Notes: generated by a model not told the origin, from the letters alone. A stretch of 64,000 nt of DNA from Doryteuthis pealeii (GCA_023376005.1 CM042157.1:61489743-61553742), one strand, 5' to 3'; shown: positions 42,555 through 53,396, counted from the first letter of the stretch. Numbers and translations are program-made.

Positions 42555-42555
<1 letters not shown>
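41400..42555 (-). pseudogene. LINE-II C-terminus, split by a 0.6-kb insertion
   Basis: 41400-41885 encodes (minus) LEFVLENKTHKILWDFKIE, IPARRLDLVLINK, LVNLSVPADYKGK and the 3' UTR; upstream WVGKLCKKLNFLHD continues at 42491-42555. The (R)PDLV...DFAVP pattern of intact copies resembles a restriction-like nuclease core (PD...D/E); here Pro is Leu and Asp is Asn, so it is dead. The insertion at about 41886-42490 separates the halves. Confidence 0.8.
41886..42490. mobile_element. LTR-like insertion in LINE-II
   Basis: About 600 bp foreign to LINE-II. It contains a GC-richer tandem motif (GCAAGCGGAAGTCGGGTGTT, repeated at 42035-42090), a CT-rich run, a poly(A) signal AATAAAGG at 42268 and TGTAATTTCTATCAACA at 42302-42318, as at an LTR end. 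No clear target duplication (at most CA), so the class is inferred. Confidence 0.5.
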
Positions 42556-42610
<55 letters not shown>

Positions 42611-43683
42611 TTCACTCCTTTTGGGTTTTTCACATCTGCGTTAACTGATGGTCTTTCACTGGAATCTGATTGACAACAAGTCTCCTCAGGTCTCCAGAAA
42701 TCTTCTGAGTATTCTAGCCGATTGCAGCAATGCAGTTTTTCTGGATGGTCTCAATTCTTCCTCTGATTTACAGCTCCTCCAGTCTTTTTCCCAAGTTTAT
42801 TGGGACCGTTCCAAGTGCACCAACTACAATTAGTATCACTTTCACTCTCATGTTCCACAGCCTTTTCAATTCTCTGGAAAGGTCCAGGTATTTATCCATC
42901 TTTTCATTTTCCTTCAGCTTCACCCTGTGATATGCTGGAATCGCAAAGTCCACCAGTTGACACGTTCTCTTTTTCTTTCTTTTTTCTTTTTTGTTAATCA
43001 ACACTAGGTCTGCTCTCCTGGCTGGGATAGGGGGATCCGTCTTTATTTCAAAGTCCCAGAGAATTTTATGCGTTTCATTCTCAAGAACAGATTCTCGTTT
43101 ATACCTTTTTGTTGTATAGACAAAATTAAATTTTTTGCATACTTCCCAGTGGATCACCTTCCCAACCCAGTCATGCCTAGCTTTGTATTCCCGTTGTGCT
43201 AGTTTGCTACATTCAATTAATACGTGATTTACAGTCTCATCTCTGTCACTGCACAGTCTACATTTACTGTTTTGTTACGTCTTATCAATTTTTGCTTTGA
43301 TATAATTTGTTCTTAAGGCATTATTTTGTGATTCAGTTTCTCTCTTGGAGTTTCCTCTTCTTAACCATCTCCAAGTCTTTTTATTTGCAACCTCTCCAAT
43401 TTGTCGTTTGAAGTGCCCATATAATTGTTTTTCTTCCCATCTTTTTTTCTAGTTTTTGTTGTTTTTCAGTTTGTCCATACATTACATCTGCTGTCGGCTG
43501 CCATAAGTAATCTTTCTTTGCTCTTTTTTGCGTATTCTTCGAGTTGTTGGATTGTGGCCTCTACACAGTCCTTTATGTTAGCAAGACCTCTTCCACCTTT
43601 TCTTGGTACATTTAGCCTATCTTTATCATCTCTAGGGTGTAGAGCATTGTTCATCGGCATTAATTTCCTAGTCCTTTGGTCTA

Positions 43684-43690
<7 letters not shown>
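42556..43690 (-). pseudogene. LINE-II C-terminal half with (TAA)n tail
   Basis: Reading leftward: DQRTRKLMPMNNALHPRDD, LNVPRKGGRGLANIKDCVE, later the CxxC-like region, VIHWEVCKKFNFVYTTKRYK, ENETHKILWDFEIKTDPPIP, ARRADLVLINK, CQLVDFAIPAYHRVKLKENE, KYLDLSRELKRLWNMRVKV, VVGALGTVPINLGKRLEEL. This is the longest LINE-II remnant: the region after the RT thumb through a nuclease-like domain to the end. Frameshifts at several points. The 3' tail is the (TTA)n run at 42556-42611. Confidence 0.88.
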
Positions 43691-43744
<54 letters not shown>

Positions 43745-43790
43745 GACCAAAGGACTAGGAAATTAATGACGATACACAATGCTCTACAAA
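43646..43790. repeat. LINE-II inverted duplication around (ATT)n
   Basis: GGCATTAATTTCCTAGTCCT plus TTGGTCTATA at 43656-43690 is repeated inverted at 43740-43775 (TATAGACCAAAGGACTAGGA), with (ATT)18 between. The arms are about 45 bp with four mismatches. The right arm then joins a RETRO-B. Confidence 0.9.
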
Positions 43791-43794
43791 ATAA

Positions 43795-44158
43795 ATCGGC
43801 TGGTCACGTCAAACCCTAGCCCCTATATGATTGTCCACACCCCTAACCCTTTTTATCATATATGTGCTAGAAGGCAGTGGCTGACGGTCTTAATATTCTG
43901 TGAATGATGTTAAACTATCTGATGGTAAGGTTCCTGTTCTGGAGGTTTAGGGAATGTGGAGCACCACTTCATTGCCATTGCTACCAGGTCCACTCTAACC
44001 CGAAGTGGTAGTACCTGTTAGGGTCCCATCTATAGGTTAAATAGAAAAATGTTTTTATAAAAAAATTGAATATCCATTAAAAATGAATTTATTTCAAAAC
44101 TTTGTCAGCATTAAATGACCCACTGAGGTTGATATGTCGTAAAATAAACCAAACGAAA
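43795..44158 (+). mobile_element. RETRO-B, 5' truncated
   Basis: Begins at TCGGCTGGTCACGTCAAACC and runs to the tail AAATAAACCAAACGAAACC. 5' truncation and an intact tail are typical of retroposition. Confidence 0.85.
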
Positions 44159-44166
44159 CCTTTTTA

Positions 44167-44422
44167 AGTAAAGTAAAGTCGTCGGGGCAGCCTAATATCC
44201 GTATCAGCCAGACAGCGAGAGAGTCTACCCCCTTTTTACTAGCGCTAGACCAAGGAGATTATGTTTAGCGTCTAAGGTGGAGCGCCACACTTACCATCAG
44301 CTCCTTACTTTATAGCACAGATCTCTGTGCTACTCATACACTGAGTTGGCGAGGGCCGGTATCGAACCAGGAACCTTGTGATTCCTTGCCGAACGCTCTA
44401 CCGACTGAGATAAGCCGGCCCT
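44167..44422 (-). mobile_element. SINE-A, full length
   Basis: Same copy as at 1-151 in the duplicated block, but here complete: 3' end at 44167 (complement of GACTTTACTTTACTT), head at 44422. One A-box change (GAGATAAGCC). Confidence 0.9.
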
Positions 44423-45187
44423 TTTTATGCTCTCTCCAAATATATCAAAATTGAACGGATTTTGAATGGATTTCGCTAACATGATATTAACCCATTCTGT
44501 TTACACTGACTAAAGGATAATCCGTTCGTTGAATATCGATAATCTGCCGTAAGCCGTAAAAACAAGCATTAAATTCCCCGAATTAGGGAGTTCGAGATTA
44601 AATATAATCCATTCTCTTGTAACGAGTCGAATAGAACTGAAGGGTTTCTGTGGGAAACTTTTCGATACTGTTAATCCTGTGTCAATCAGACGAATATATA
44701 GACCCTGCCCGGCCGCAGGCATGAAACCACGTTTGTCTATGAAATCATGTTAATCCTTTGTTTGCCAATTCGTCTTTTTTTTTTTTTTTATCAGTATCAG
44801 TTTATTTCAGGTCACGTGTAGATTGCTTCAGGCACCATTGGAGGGAAATGGAAATGTTTTTTTTATGGATTTAGTCGTTCATTTTGGAAGGATCAGAAAA
44901 AAGGATTTTTTTAAAAATAACTACACACCTTGAATATAGACATATTTATCCATTTTTATTTTTAGTTACAAAGGTATTACAAATTGTATACATACACATA
45001 CACACATACACACAAACACACACACACACACATATATATATATACACACACATATAAACACACACATACATATATATATGTATACAAGTTGTGTCAAAAA
45101 GTATCGATATTTTCGATACTTTTATTTTTAGATAAAAAGTGTTACAATTGTATGCACAACACACACACACACACGCACACACACACA

Positions 45188-45255
<68 letters not shown>

Positions 45256-45438
45256 AGGGGGTGTCAAAAAGTTTCGAAATTTTCGGTACTTTCTGACACA
45301 CCTTGGTAAATACAGCTTTAAAATCTGTACTTTTTGAGACACTTTGCAATCTGAAAAAAATTAACATTACATTTATTGGTCATTCCTATCTTGGTTAATA
45401 CAGCTTCAATGTCGATACATTTTTGACACACCTTATAT

Positions 45439-45440
<2 letters not shown>
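44275..45440. repeat. Duplicated 1.16-kb block, copy 2
   Basis: Partner of 1-1160. The AAACAAGCATTAAATTCCCC, GTAACGAGTCGAATAGAACT and GGTCACGTGTAGATTGCTTC segments match almost exactly. The left boundary of the homology cannot be seen because copy 1 is cut by the window. Confidence 0.88.
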
Positions 45441-45487
<47 letters not shown>

Positions 45488-45644
45488 ATATTTTTATTGG
45501 TCCAACGGGGGAAATTTAATAATTCATTAAAAAAAAAGAAGGTCCGCAAAATGAATCATTAAAAAAAATAATTTTCATGCATTTTAAAGATTTGAAGTAA
45601 AATAAAAAAATATTTAAAAAAAATCATTTTGCGGACCTGCTCTG

Positions 45645-45706
<62 letters not shown>

Positions 45707-45765
45707 TGTGTGTGTGTTGTGTGTGTGTATATAATATTCGTTTCATTTCACTTTTTTACACAGTC
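45441..45765. repeat. (TA)n tracts and a short hairpin
   Basis: (TA)n at 45434-45490 and 45646-45700, (GT)n to 45728. Between them GGTCCGCAAAATGA at 45541-45554 pairs with TCATTTTGCGGACC at 45625-45638. Confidence 0.8.
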
Positions 45766-46069
45766 ATAGTTGTCATATAATACCTTGATAAAGGGTGAAG
45801 GTCCCTCGAAATATTGGAAAAAGAATAAACCGAACCAGGGATAAAACAACGGCTGGGTATTGAAACTTTGTTTTCTTTTTGTGTTGTTTTTCTGTTTTTG
45901 TTCACTTGTTCATTTTCCATGCTTCATGATGATAAAAAAACGTTCACAAGAACAAAGTTGATACGCAATAAATTCATGTGTGTGTGTGTTGTGTGTGTGT
46001 AGGAAAAAGAAAAACACGAAGGTGGAATATCTAACACTAAAAAATATATTTTCATGTAATTATTTTTAC

Positions 46070-46851
46070 AAGCAAGAATATGCGCCCTCCGAGCATAATA
46101 ATTTAAGTTTTAATGTAATTTGATATATTAAATTAGAAAGACTAACGAAAATGAATAAGAATGCATATAAAATATTGCACTTATTTTGATTATATATGAA
46201 TTGGTTTCTATTTCAATTTATTCATAAGATTGAATTTAATAGGTTGAGGAATTTAAACTAAAATTAGATATTAATAACACCAAGTAATTATTTATGAAAC
46301 CCGGCTTTATTGAAACCAGTATGCAAATTAACCACATCATATATTATGTAAACCTTTATTTCTTTGTTATATATAAGACTTTTGAACGTACTAATAACAT
46401 GGGCCTTTCGGGGCCTGTGTCTATTAATGTAAATCAACGGCGTGATCCTAGGGGGCCATCCCCAGGCAACACCTGCCCCCTCGATTTAAAGGGGCAGGGA
46501 TGGATTTATTGCCAAGTGCCTGAGGCGCCCCTGAGGGGGGTGCCGACGGGATCCACGCATTTTTTGCACCCGCCACCCATGAGCTTCGGTTCGTGGGTGG
46601 TCCCATATTAATAGGGCCTAATCCGTACACGTGGGGTACGTGGTTAATACAAATACCATGGGCTGTTTTTATACAAATCTTACTCAGATTTTCACAGAGA
46701 TCTCGTTGAATAAATTAAATTCATTCTATCTATTAATTAATAATTTTGATTATAAATTAAATAATCATTGATAAATTCCTGAGGCTATTGTGATGTAAGC
46801 AGCGAGGTAGTTTCAGTTACAGACAAACAACGAATCTCCATTACAATAAGA
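46070..46851 (-). mobile_element. Helitron-1 variant, complete, with GC-rich insert
   Basis: Minus strand: starts TCTTATTGTAATGGAGATTC after A (46851) and ends with a hairpin-like GCTCGGAGGGCGCATATTC and CTTG (46070). 782 bp. Relative to its inverted partner at 46915-47316 it carries an extra GC-rich block (46353-46668). Confidence 0.8.
46353..46668. repeat. GC-rich insert in Helitron-1
   Basis: About 316 bp present in the left copy only. It holds GGCGTGATCCTAGGGGGCC, CACCTGCCCCCTCGATTTAA, GGTGCCGACGGGATCC; bounded loosely by ATGGGCC / CCATGGGC. Related to 24378-24455. A captured fragment is possible. Confidence 0.55.
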
Positions 46852-46914
46852 TTTAATAATAGTCATTTTTTTGCATACACTTATAACTGTATGCAAACAA
46901 ATGACTTATTTATC

Positions 46915-47316
46915 AATGAGTATTTATCAATGAGTATTTAATTTATAATCAAAATCATTAATTAATACATAGAATGAATTTTATTTATCAACGGGATCTC
47001 TGTGGAAATCTGAGTAAGATTTTTATCAAAAGGTTTACATAATATATGATGTGGTTAATTTGCATTCTGGCTTCAATAAAGCCGGGTTTCATAAATAATT
47101 ACTTGGTATTATTGTTATCTAATGTTATTTTAAATTCCTCAACCTATTAAATTCAATCCTATGAATAATTTTAAATAGAAACCAATTCATATATAATCAA
47201 AATAAGTGCAATCTTTTTATATGCATTCTTATTCATTTTTGCAAGTCTTTCTAATTTAATATATCAAATTACATTAAAACTTAATTAATTATGCTTGGAG
47301 GGCACATGTTTTTGCT
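46915..47316 (+). mobile_element. Helitron-1 variant, 5' truncated, inverted partner
   Basis: About 400 bp complementary to the outer part of 46070-46770. It ends GCTTGGAGGGCACATGTTTT, TG, CTTG. Both partners share the CTTG in place of CTAG and also 10 bp of flank (TTTTTACAAG), so the pair arose by inverted duplication rather than two insertions. Confidence 0.8.
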
Positions 47317-47364
47317 TGTAAAAATGTTTCAAGTAACTAATAGTAACTTTAGTAAAAATTACAG

Positions 47365-47446
47365 CTTCCAATAACTAACCTTAATATAAATAATTTACAG
47401 TAATATGGTATCAAGTATTCCTATCAAACACGAATATTTTTAAGCA
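47365..47446 (+). repeat. Isolated satellite monomer relic
   Basis: AATATAAATAATTTACAGTA, ATATGGTATCAAGTATTCCT and ATCAAACACGAATA match the old-variant monomer (ACAAATAATTTGTCCACAGT) of the 48-bp satellite, 36 kb from the array. Confidence 0.7.
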
Positions 47447-47672
47447 AATCTATTTAAACTATAGATGGGACCCTAACAGGTACTACCACTCCATGCCAGA
47501 GTAGACCTGGGAGTAATGTCAATACAGGGGTGCTACATACTCCCTAAATATCTATAACTGGGATCTTACCATCAGATACTGTTTAGTATCGTACCCAGAA
47601 CACCGCCTTCTTTTTTTTGGGGGGGGGGTATCTTAGTCAGAGTATTCTAAGCCCCCCGACGACAGGATGGGG
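47447..47672 (-). mobile_element. RETRO-B with internal deletion
   Basis: ATAGATGGGACCCTAACAGG through CGTACCCAGAACACCGCCTTC, then a G9 run and the head end CGACGACAGGATGGGGG. The middle 250 bp are missing. Confidence 0.75.
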
Positions 47673-48385
47673 GTCTGAAGAGGTTTAATGCTGAAGAATC
47701 CATAAATAAGAATTCCGTCGAATGAATGAAAGAATAGGGGACTAAATTAGTAAATGAATTAGGGAGTAAGTGTGCAAATTTCTCAGGGGTCCCGCTAAAC
47801 CCCCTCCCCCGCCCCATTCATTCACTTCCCGCCCACTTCCTCCAACTCGAACTGCCATGATAATTATTTTCCGCCCAAATAAATCTTTTCAGCTTCGGCC
47901 TGCGATAGTTTCGAGGTGGTGTGGGGGTCAGAGGAAGCGGCCAGCAGTTGGGGGATGGGGTGGGGAGTCGTCTGATAAGAAGGTTAATTTGTCAGAAGCT
48001 TTTGTTATTTTTTTTTGTTTGTTTGTTTCCTCGACATTATCTTCAATGTGAACCAGGGGCGGACTGAGCGGTTGAGCAATCGGACAGTGCTCAAGGGCAC
48101 AGAACACCAAGTGGTCCAAGAAGTAAAGGTTTCCTTTTCTTTTTATCTTTTAAAGAGGCTTTAGATGAATCAACGTGTAATAGGCTAGAATGTGTTAGTA
48201 TAAAAGCTGGTTGGCTGGCTGGTTGGCTGGTTGGTCCGCTTTGTTTAGGTCCAAGTGGTGCAGTTGTACAGTAGCATTGACACAACTCTAGCTTGGAAGA
48301 ATTTTCGTTTTAACTTATCAGTGAGATATATTTTCCATATCATTTATTATCTTTCTACAGCACACCATGCCTTCCTATGCGTGCA
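47673..48385. other. Unrecognised, with a hAT-like end at 48053-48101
   Basis: CAGGGGCGGACTGAGCGG is a terminus found in several DNA transposon families and is followed by AGTGCTCAAGGGCAC. No opposing terminus identified. The remainder, including GC-rich 47770-47980, has no recognisable gene. Confidence 0.4.
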
Positions 48386-48590
48386 TTAACTTTGCTTTCT
48401 GTGGATGAGATGTTTACTACCTAGGTACTTGAACTCGTCCATGGATTTTAGAGGTTTATCGTTGAGTTTGGAGATGTTTCCTTCCTTTGTAAAACACATG
48501 AACTCAAGTTTATCGGAGACCCGTGTTCCTTGCTGTCTTCTGCTGGCTATGGAGCAGTGATTCGGCTTGTGCAGGTGTATTTGCAAATGG
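48386..48590 (-). pseudogene. LINE-IV reverse transcriptase fragment
   Basis: Minus strand: SDKLEFMCFTKEGNISKLND, KPLKSMDEFKYLGS. This is the segment just after the RT catalytic box (the K-T-E-x-M-C-F and F-K-Y-L-G-S motifs) of a non-LTR retrotransposon distinct from LINE-II. About 65 residues; both ends lost. Confidence 0.75.
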
Positions 48591-48624
48591 TAAGGAAATA
48601 GATTTCCAAATAGTAAGAAATCAC

Positions 48625-48825
48625 AGTTGAAACCTGGAGTTGGTGTTACAGTTGTTACCCGGGAAATGTAACAATTGTAACACCAACCTCAATTGTTACA
48701 TTTCCTGTATAACAACTGTAATACCAACTTGTTACAGCTGTTACACATGAAATGTATCAATTGTAACACTGACTTCAATTGTTACATTTCATGTGTAATA
48801 ACTGTAACACCAACTCCATGTTTCA
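48625..48825. repeat. Palindromic minisatellite
   Basis: A motif GTTGGTGTTACAGTTGTTAC and its complement GTAACAATTGTAACACCAAC alternate over 200 bp, with ACAATTGTNACATTTC in between. Successive units are mutually inverted, so the region can form several hairpins. Confidence 0.85.
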
Positions 48826-48872
48826 AGTGTGACAGAGAGGGATATAGAGAACGGGGGGGGAGAAAGAGGAAG

Positions 48873-48874
48873 GT

Positions 48875-48935
<61 letters not shown>

Positions 48936-49205
48936 CATATTTTAAAAAGTTTTTAGAATCTGTTAGAAGGGCTTTTGGGCTTTATTTACATATGTAATGT
49001 AAATAGATATATATGTATATTTGATGGAAAAATACTTACACACCGTAAATAGATAAATAGATAAATCATATACTAAGTATAGTAACTAAATAAATAAGTA
49101 AACAAATTATATGGAAAGTATTTATTTAGATTGCATAAGTATTTATATTGCGTATATAAGTATTTATTTACATTGCATATATAAAAGTATTTATCTATAC
49201 TAATA
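48873..49205. repeat. (GA)n tract and a TATTTA-rich tandem
   Basis: (GA)n at 48873-48934. At 49105-49205 AGTATTTATNTANATTGCAT is repeated about three times at 30-bp spacing. Confidence 0.85.
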
Positions 49206-50211
49206 TACATAAGTGCAATGATTAGAATAATCAAGAATAGTACAAAGACAAAGAATGTCCCCTTGGTGACTAGAGGAGTGGGAGAATATATCACCCGACA
49301 ACTGACTCAAAAGGAAATGATTTTGGCTGGTATCCAGCAACAATGTCAGATTGCGAAAGAAAATTTAACAACCTGTGAGGTTTACGAACCCATAAAACAC
49401 GCTGCGAGTTATGAATAGGGATTACTCCCACAGGATTCAGTGTTCCATTGAGCGACAGTGCCCAGTTTTACATAATTCATGGGTAGCCTGTGAATTATGT
49501 AAGTAGTGTAGATATATTTGAATTGAACCGTTGAAGATTCAAATAGCAGGAATGTGTGGAAAAGTACCGCTGACATTACGCACGAATAGAAGCGTGTAAA
49601 CGGAAACTAGTTTTAGTTAGTTGCGGCCAGTCAGTCACTGAGAGAAGACGTTCTCTCAAGATGTCGCTCTCATCCACGCGGTTTCGAGAAATCCTTTGGG
49701 TTGGGGTTGGTTTTTTTTTATAAAGACTAAGAAAAAAAACAAGTTTTGCGTATTAATCATCAACAAAAAATGCCCATACTATCCAGCTCAGAAAGAAAAA
49801 ATCGGCCCTGAGGAAAATGACTGATGAAGTAGACAAACAGAAAATAAGTAAGAACGAATCATAAGCACCCCCCTCTCTCTCTCTCCCCATATATATGCCC
49901 GAGATGAACAGTATATAACATGATATTAAATGGTGCCGTGACCAGGATTTGGAACCAAGACGTTGACTAGGTTGTTAGACAAGAATAACATGGCCGTGTG
50001 ATTGTTGCAAAATAAAAAAAAGAGATTGTATTTTTGTATATGCATGTGAGGATCAAGCCACCACGCGGAGAGAAATAGTATAGATAAGTTAGTACTTCAT
50101 AATTGAGAAGCAGATAAAAAGAAATTCATAATTATTTATGAATTTGAAAATGAGGAGGGTAAGGTATGTTACATAATTCATCTCTATCTCTCATTCTGTC
50201 TCTCTCGCCTT
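49206..50211. other. Mostly unrecognised; tRNA-His-complementary site at 49954
   Basis: TGGTGCCGTGACCAGGATTT at 49955-49974 is complementary to the 3' end of a tRNA-His-like sequence (ends CACGGCACCA), as an LTR-retrotransposon primer-binding site would be. No LTR pair or gag/pol is seen. GGTTTCGAGAAATCC and an imperfect hairpin at 49470-49500 are the only other structure. Confidence 0.35.
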
Positions 50212-50325
50212 GATGTGACCAGCCGATCACTTGTCTAGACTACGTAAGGACCAAAGTGGAGTACTGTATGTCATAGGCATCACAGGTCACCAGCAACGGC
50301 CAACGGGAGGGTCGCATTAGGAGGA
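50212..50325 (-). mobile_element. RETRO-B fragment
   Basis: TTGATGTGACCAGCCGATCA, CAAAGTGGAGTACTGTATGT and GGTCACCAGCAACGGCCAAC: the head-proximal third with small deletions. Confidence 0.75.
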
Positions 50326-50417
50326 AAGTACGTTTAAATAATTTCTACTGAGATTTAAGAATATAGATATTCTTTAAAGATTTAATTTCAGGTGTTGCTG
50401 TTTCAGAGTAATTATCA

Positions 50418-50690
50418 TAATCATGTCGTTCTCGTAGCACGGATATCTATGACAGTCCCTTGCCAACCGTACATATCATTGTTTTCTCTCGGGAGGTCAT
50501 CTACATAGCATCCAGTATCCACTCAGTGCCGGTCAATGTAGGTCTTTGCTGGACGGCGTACACTGGCTGTGCCCATGTGCAGGTTCCCATAGAAGAATGT
50601 CGCTTATGAGTTCGTTCTTGCTTCTCCAGCAGTGCCCAGCGTGTCTAGTTTGTCTCACTCGATATAATAATAGACTCTCATGATGACGAC
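50418..50690 (-). pseudogene. LINE-I ORF2 C-terminus
   Basis: Minus strand: RQTRHAGHCWRSKNELISDI, LLWEPAHGH, frameshift, ASVRRPAKTYIDRH, stop, VDTGCYVDDLPREN, GWQGTVIDIRATRT. The same C-terminal domain as at 13990-14158, about 85 residues, with one frameshift and one internal stop. Confidence 0.85.
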
Positions 50691-50943
50691 TGGCGAAACA
50701 GTCGAAAGCGCTCGGGATATAAGTATGAGAAATATCATATATATATATATGATGTTCGTGATGTTTCTCAAATTGATAGGTGTGCAAAAGCAATGACATC
50801 ATTATTTGAATGAGGTCATCATAAATTCTTCAACGCTTTGTTTGCACAACAGTCAAATTATCTAAAATGATTTTCCAATTTGAATCGTTGCTAAAAACGG
50901 ATAAACAAAATCTTAATGAGAACAATCAACAAAAATCAACCAC

Positions 50944-51075
50944 AAGAAACACCTGAAGAAGGCCGAAGAGCACATTGGCTGAAACATTGTGTATGTGTAT
51001 ATAACAATGAAGATGGGGACAGCAGTTCGAAAAATCAAAATAATACATGTTCTGAGAATAGTTTGACTCTTCAAA
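50944..51075. mobile_element. Half of foldback family Q
   Basis: AAGAAGGCCGAAGAGCACAT, TGGCTGAAACATTGTGTATG, ATGAAGATGGGGACAGCAGT correspond to one arm of 34723-34985. The other arm is absent. The next 410 bp are unrecognised. Confidence 0.6.
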
Positions 51076-51486
51076 AGAATGAACGCAGTGGCTGAAATGT
51101 AAGTGAATTGCATTATAGGTAAAAATGTAGAACAGAGCGCAAGAGATAATATCATTAGAATCACATTTTACGTATAAATAGCGATAGATTACGGAAACTC
51201 CCGAAGTAGCCTAACACTAACCATAGCGTCTCAAAGGTTTTGGGTATTTTCGTGAAATGTAATGAAATGTTATGCTTTTTATACGTAATCTAATTATATT
51301 ATCTCTTACGTGCTATTCTGCATTAGTACCGCATTACGTTAGGGCTACTGTATATAACACCAGGAGAAATTCCAAGCAAGCAAAGAATTAAAAGTAAAAA
51401 AAATCTTTGAATAATGCACGCGAAATTTACTGCAACTCAGGTGATTGTTAAGTAACATTTTTTTCTAAAGGAACTTTTTGTATATA

Positions 51487-51645
51487 CTAGCAGCGGCCAC
51501 CCAGCGTCGCCTGGGTAGAGGGGACCTTTTTAGAGTTAGTCCTACAGATCCATTATTACTGAATCGTGAGCCGAATTTAAATCCCTATGTAAAAAATAGA
51601 CCTTGCATTGATCCAGCTACTCTGAAAAGAAATGTTAATGTCTAA
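51487..51645 (-). mobile_element. Helitron-2, 5' truncated
   Basis: Minus strand ends CCCAGGCGACGCTGGGTGGC, CGCTG, CTAG before T, with a perfect 6-bp stem hairpin CCCAGG(CGACG)CTGGG. The rest (GACATTAACATTTCTTTTCA, AATGCAAGGTC) matches 39105-39506. Confidence 0.85.
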
Positions 51646-51649
51646 TATA

Positions 51650-51680
<31 letters not shown>

Positions 51681-51834
51681 TATTTATTTTTGAAGGCAAT
51701 TACAATGCGTATATCGTATAGAATTCGATAATTATTGAAATAATCATGACAACCAAACTCGGCGAATGACGTGCGACGTGTGGAACACTGTACAGCTGTT
51801 TCAACCTTATTAGATCTCATCAGCAGTGTATACC

Positions 51835-52070
51835 TACGATCTCCCTCCGACAGAGATCGAACCGGAGAACCCAGAACGCAGAGTCAGAGACTCTACCCCT
51901 GGGCCACCGGCACACCAGGCCAAATTTGCGATTCTCTCAACTCTCTGTGTACTAAGTTCTGTATAGTAGTGGCGTGTTTATCATTGACAGGTTGATTTGG
52001 TGTGTTTCATCTGTGGTGTGCCGGTGGCCCAGGGGTAGAGTTTCTGAATCTGCGTTCTAGGTTCTCGTAG
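51835..52070. mobile_element. SINE-D heads, inverted pair
   Basis: A tRNA-like head GTGCCGGTGGCCCAGGGGTA, GAGTCTCTGA, B-box-like GGTTCGATCTC lies on the minus strand at 51835-51925, and a second head on the plus strand at 52013-52070. They face away from a 90-bp spacer, forming an inverted repeat of about 58 bp. A fourth SINE type in the window. Confidence 0.8.
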
Positions 52071-52174
52071 GATAGATAAATAGCATATATATTATATGAT
52101 AGAATATAAATAAATAGATAGATAAATAGCATATATATTATATGATAGAATATAAATAGATAAATAGATAAATA

Positions 52175-52254
<80 letters not shown>

Positions 52255-52258
52255 TGTG
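52071..52258. repeat. 54-bp duplication, (TA)n(GT)n
   Basis: AGATAAATAGCATATATATT plus ATATGATAGAATATAAATA occurs twice in tandem, then (TA)n at 52175-52224 and (GT)n to 52258. Confidence 0.9.
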
Positions 52259-53056
52259 TCAAAAGGTCTTTTTATCTTGATTTTTGATGTCATTGATTGA
52301 TGAATATGCGTATCTGCTGTTTCTTACCTCACGATAAAATGTCCATATTAGAAAGATAAAATGGCTTTTATTTCAAGTCAGTTACTGTTCAAACGTCTCT
52401 CACGTAACGCTAACAGATAACCTCTTTTTCTCGCTTCAACTACACAAGTTCTATTTCTTCTAATCAGTCTGTTTTTCCCTTTTTTTTACGCAATATCAGA
52501 GCTTTTATTTCAGTCACTAAATCTATTAATTGCAGGACGTGTCGGGTTTACACTGCATGTCTTTGTAGTTATTACAGGGTGATTTTAAAGTAACTCCCTA
52601 TTTTAAAAAAAAATTATAATTTATTTCTGGATTCTTATTTTTACAAAGAATGAATGTGAGAAGAACACATATATCATGGATTTTTGTTTAAAGTTCCATG
52701 TGGCCACCAGCATTCGTTTTCAGCCTCTAGTTTGGCACGGTATTTTAGAGTTAAACGTCCAGACATCTTTATAGGGCTTCGAATTTTTACACATCAACAA
52801 TTCGTAAAAGAAAAACAACACAGATTTAATTGCTATATATTACGGAACAGACATCTCGATCATTATTTTTACAAAAAATGAATATGAAAAGAATACACAT
52901 ATCATGGAGTTTTATCTAAAATTCTATGTGGTCACCAGCATTTGTCTCCGGCCCTTAGCTGGGCATGGTATTTTAGAGTTAAACGTCCAGAAATCTTTAT
53001 AGGGCTTCGAATTTTGAAACAAAATTATCAATCTGAAAAGACAAAAAAAGATTTTT

Positions 53057-53396
53057 GCCCTTATGGCAACCCCCAACCCCTTTTTATCATATGGGTGCTA
53101 GAAGGCGTGGCTGCGGGTCTACATGTCCTGGGAATGACGTTAAACTCTATCTGATGGTGAGGTTCCAGTTTTGGAGGTTTGTGGAATGTGGAGAACCCTT
53201 CATCACCATTGCTCCCTGGTCCCTCTGACCCGGAGTGGTAGTACCTGTTAGGGTCCCATCTATGGGTTAAATAGAAAAATGTATTTATAAAAAAATTGTA
53301 TTATCCATTAAGAATTGATTTATTTCAAAACTTTATCGGCATTAAATGACCCACTGAGGTTGATATGCCGTAAAACAAAACAAACCAAAAACAGAT
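53057..53396 (+). mobile_element. RETRO-B, 5' truncated
   Basis: Starts at GCCCTTATGGCAACCCCCAA, ends with the tail AAAACAAAACAAACC. Near-duplicate AAAAAAAGATTT / AAAAACAGATTT at the ends may be the target duplication. Confidence 0.85.

Noticed and set aside
46294..46611. A Pro/Gly-rich protein in the GC-rich insert
   Set aside because: Frame openness follows from GC-rich composition; no domain recognised and the start lies in Helitron sequence.
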